A DNA stretch of 64,000 bases, taken from Entonaema liquescens. Lineage: Eukaryota; Ascomycota; Sordariomycetes; Xylariales; Xylariaceae. Under the pieces are notes generated by a model that did not search any database, had not been told where the DNA came from, and saw only the letters and a list, made by a program, of their open reading frames with translations. Every line of letters begins with the position of its first letter. The first letter of the stretch is position 1. The stretch spans positions 1,240,001 to 1,304,000 of the forward strand of contig CADCSX010000006.1 of assembly GCA_902805475.1 (NCBI GenBank), written 5' to 3'. Of this stretch, positions 60,381 to 64,000 are shown piece after piece. A program made the position numbers and the translations under genes.

Positions 60381-62382
60381 GATGACAGCCCTAGGAGAAA
60401 AGTCTAGAGCGAATGGATGTGATATGCGACATGCGATGGGGTAATGAAATGTTCTGCGATATCATTCCAAGGCGAAAGGACTGGTAATTGATGAGGATGA
60501 GAGAGCAGTTGGATGGTAGGTATGCGAATGGTTAAGGTAAGGGAATTGACTTGGTAATTTGTTTTCGGTGATAATGTTAGGAATGGAAAATTTGGAGTAC
60601 CGTACAGAATCGTAGGCAATCAAAGCAGCTCAGCCCGGTTTGTTTATGGCGATACGAGAGATAGGCACCAGCGGGGAAGAGCCTGAGCCTGAGCTTAGCT
60701 TATTGATATGTTGAAGCCTTAAACGATAGAAATTTCCAAAGTGTTCCGAGTTCCTAGTTCCTAGTTCCTAGAAGAAAAAAAAGAATAAGCCGTGCAAATA
60801 CGCGATTCCGTAAAGTGTAAATAAAGTGGAAGAAGGTATGTTCGCGTGCCACCTAACCGTTCTGTAGTTGTGACGGGCTGACTGGGTGACTAGGTGACGG
60901 GGTGGGGTGGGGTGGGACGCGCACAATGTTAAAGTTTAAGGTGATTAAGGTAACAGCGGTGCCCTGGAAGATGGGAGATGGGCGATGGTCTGCAGGAAGG
61001 TGGGATAGTGGGGTTGGCAGGCCTTAGCAGGTGGGGGATGGAAGGATTATTTAAGATTGAAAATGAAACAAGGAAAAAACAAAATAGAGGTACCTTAAAG
61101 TTGTTAATGTACCTAAGGTAACCAACCAACCTATCTGGCTACCTCAGTAAGAAGTCTTCCTGAATACCTATTTCAGTGTCGTGTGCGCATTTATATAAAT
61201 GGAATGCTTAGCAATACCTTGTCTTGTCCTAATGTCAGTAAGGGATCAAGATTGTTAACTAATAAGGACTTAGGTAATGTTGGGAGCTGACGAGGATGAA
61301 AATCTCGTGCATGCAAAAACCCTTGTCGAGACGAAATGGGCCGTGTGATGTAACATATGCATGTCATCTACATAGTGCAGATGAGCGTCTGACATCGACT
61401 CCGTCCACGATGTTTTTTTTTTTTTAAAAAAAAGTTGTCCAGCCGATAGCTTTTCTACATATATATATATACCTCATATACGATGGAAAATTCAGTTTTT
61501 ACTACAAGTATGTACTGTACTATCCGTAGTGTTTTTGGGATATTATCTGCCTTAGGTATGTATAGACGTAAGAAAAAACACTTATAAGAAAACATACTAA
61601 CAAGATCAAAAATGACGTCAAATTTCAGACATGCATATTCAAGCTCCCTCTCTTATATTCTCCGTGCAAATCGGGTAAAAAAATATAAGTTTGTTATACA
61701 ATCTCGCACGACATATGCAAAGGTACCTATCTAAGCCAAGCAACATCTTGATGCTTGGTCTTCAAAGCTGCCTAGTGATATATGCTATGTTAATATCCTC
61801 TAATACGCTGCCTTTCCGACAAGACCCTGATTCGATGTGCTGCGGAAACTAGCATTAGTTAGTCTCCCGAATTGTTGGTTCCTTCCTGCATGTCTTCCGC
61901 AAAACTCCGTCATTACCATCTCGCCCCTCGTAGATCGCCTACCTAGGTACACATTAGATACATGTACCTAATTGCATACCCCAAAGACATGACCCCAATG
62001 CGACTTCAGTCGTCATGGCGCATTCAACCACGTTTCCTCCACATAAGAGGCCACACCTAACACATTTGCAGAGATCAAGTCACCGTCGACATCGGGATAT
62101 TATGAAGCAGAAAAGACCTCATTCATTTGAGGCTTAGTTGTATTTCCCTAATGCTGAAACCAGGCCAAGCCGGGCCAACCCTATCTGCATTTTTAAGTTC
62201 TCGTATCCGTGAGAACTAATGACCTTTCCTTAATACCATAAACGCCAAACCCATCGATTAAACCGCTTAATGTCATGATCAAAATAGACCAACAACACCT
62301 ATCTTATGCAATAATTCCTGTGGAAACTAGTCCCCTTGATCCTCCCCATTGGATCTAGTAGTAGTAGCCGGCCTTCCTAGTT
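60381..62382. other. Intergenic between the J-domain and INCENP-type genes
   Basis: About 2 kb with no gene. Contains AGTTCCT tandem units at 60748-60770, GGGGT units at 60899-60916, a T-run followed by an A-run at 61411-61432, an AT dinucleotide run near 61458-61471 and ACCTAGGTA at 61941. Confidence 0.5.
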
Positions 62383-64000
62383 TTATACCATATCTCGGCT
62401 CATTTCATAGCTCCATCCGCCATCCCTTCTTATCTTGTCTCGTGCCGCAAGATCTTTCCGGATATCTTCCTCTGTTAGCCTGTCCGAACCGCTCCAGTTG
62501 GCACTTGAAGTTCGAGCGCGGAACTTGTGGAACCGATCCTTGCTCTTGGCGAAGACCTCCTCCATATTCAAGGGACCTGGTGCACCAAAGACTTGGAAAG
62601 GATCTTTGGACTCCTGTTCCACAAGTGCCTGCCGAAGGTTCGGTGAGTCGGCCCAAGACGCAACCATGTCCTTTGCACCGTCATCGTAGTCATCATCTTC
62701 GTCGTCCGTATTAATCTCTGGCAAGTCAATCAACTCGCCATTCTGGAAACGAGGAGAAGACCTCGTCGCAGACTTAGCAGCCGACTTAGCGACCTTGACT
62801 CCCTGAGGTCGTGCAGGTGTCTTGTAAGATGACCCAGCCGCACTTGGATTGGGCGCAAAGGGGATGGGACCCTTGGACACCTGGGCCATGTCTAGTGGGT
62901 GTGCAGTCTTGGCTTGACTGTTGTGCTGGTTTGTTACGGTAGTCTTGAACAGGTCCCTATTATTCAGCGGCACATTTGTGTATCCCGCAGAAAACATCGA
63001 CTTAGTCGGCATATCCTAATAGTCATTAGCCTCCTATCAATACATCCCGTCAAATATGAACTTACCTTTTTATAGCCACCCGATGGGCGCACAGGTGCCC
63101 CCTTCAGGCTCGGTTGTTTCTCCATCTCAACATCGTCATCGAACTCGTCAGTCATACGCATTCGCTTCGACTCTTTTGACTGGTAGCCCGTAGTGGTACG
63201 AGCAGGAGCCTGACGAGAATTCTCATCTTGTTGTAGTGGTCGTTTTGTGGGTGCCTTAGACGCATTAGACAATACCGCGTTGACTGGACGCCCGAGATCC
63301 TCTTGAGAACGCTGCAGATTTGAAGCTAAGCGGGAAGGTGGACGGGGGATAGCATCGGCACGACTGTAGTCCGGGGGACCGTTTGGCTGGCTTCTAGCCG
63401 CCGGCGGGGGGGCTCTGGTTTGCTTTGCCTTCTCAAGCATCGCTTGTCTCTGTGCATTCTTTTTAACTTCCGCTTGTAATGCGGCCTGCTTTCGCTCTTC
63501 CTCCTTCTGCCGCTCAGCATCAGCCCTCCTTTGTTGTTCTTGGCGTCTCTCCTCTTCCTGCATAGCAGCTCTCTTGCGCTCCAATTCAGCCTTCGCGTCG
63601 CGTTTACGTTGCGCTTCGCGTTCTTCCTGCTCTTTCCTTCTAGCCGCAGCTTCAAGTGCCTTTGGTCGTCCCGAAGATGACGTCGAGCTTTTAAGACTTT
63701 GTAACGATTGTTTGTGTAGTGGAAGCTGGTTGGATTTGTTTTTGCCTTGGGATTGAGAGAGTGTATCATGAAGGCTTGATGATAAAGTGCTATTGGACGG
63801 ATGATATTGCGAGTGCTGCGAGCCCATATTAACGCGGATTACGGTGGGTGCTTGTTTTGTTTTGGCCACCGGCTCCTTTCCAGGTCTGACGGGCCGCTTA
63901 ATCTCTCGACCCTTGGTAGCCGAAGGAGGTGCAACAGATCGAGGGGCCGACGGCGGTGGCATAGGATTAGGGACGTCAACCATATCAACATCGTCTGCCT
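62383..64000 (-). CDS. SLI15: INCENP/Sli15-type inner centromere protein, partial at window edge
   Basis: Scaffold of the chromosomal passenger complex, which binds and activates Aurora kinase (Ipl1/Ark1) at centromeres and the spindle midzone. Visible exons: 63066-64000 (continuing beyond the window) and 62383-63015, separated by a 50-base intron (GTAAGT donor, GCTAATGAC branch, TAG acceptor), phase 0. The C-terminus carries the Aurora-binding IN-box: ELIDLPEINTDDEDDD followed by DMVASWADSPNLRQALVEQE and DPFQVFG, then NMEEVF and a Lys/Arg-rich end. Upstream is a long Glu/Arg/Lys single alpha-helix or coiled coil (EQEEREAQRKRDAKAELERK and onward), also typical of INCENP. An ATG at 63981-63983 is in frame, but the frame stays open to the edge, so the true start is probably outside the window. 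The N-terminal Survivin/Borealin-binding region is not visible. Confidence 0.88.

Overview
The window is nuclear DNA from a filamentous ascomycete (Pezizomycotina). The evidence is short introns of about 45-75 bases with GTRNGT donors and CTAAY branch sites, an AA9 lytic polysaccharide monooxygenase, a WSC-domain protein, NUR1, and a 6.5 kb island stripped of G and C in the way repeat-induced point mutation (RIP) does. A Sordariomycete, perhaps in Xylariales, fits the gene style, but that placement is inference.

Layout. 1-22 kb is gene-poor, with four genes: a C2H2-type zinc protein (-), a MYND-type zinc protein (-), a secreted AA9 monooxygenase (+) and a WSC-domain single-pass membrane protein (-), separated by long AT-leaning intergenic DNA. 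22.3-28.3 kb has a large kelch-type membrane protein (-) and an unrecognised coiled-coil protein (-). 29.56-36.13 kb is one AT-rich mobile element. Its ends are inverted repeats of about 0.4 kb starting CAGTATCAC, and it is flanked by a perfect 9-base direct repeat, GGTATAAGT. No gene survives inside.

37.6-64 kb is the gene-dense part. It holds a CSC1/TMEM63 channel (+), an NPC2-like lipid-transfer protein (+), V-ATPase subunit F (-, three small exons), nuclear rim protein NUR1 (+), a 1,038-residue disordered protein with two C-terminal membrane segments (+), 3-isopropylmalate dehydratase LEU1 (+), an F-box protein (-), a J-domain protein (-) and an INCENP-type protein (-, running off the window edge). 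Most are housekeeping genes: leucine synthesis, vacuolar acidification, sterol/lipid transfer, nuclear-envelope organisation and chromosome segregation.

Three genes carry apparent lesions: a missing base in LEU1, an extra base in the J-domain gene and an in-frame TAG beside a good donor in the MYND gene. Three in one window suggests assembly base errors at least as strongly as real pseudogenes, and LEU1 loss would mean leucine auxotrophy. The most unusual structure is the 29.6-36.1 kb element, which has TSD-supported ends, less-mutated termini, and internal terminus-like arms that face each other.
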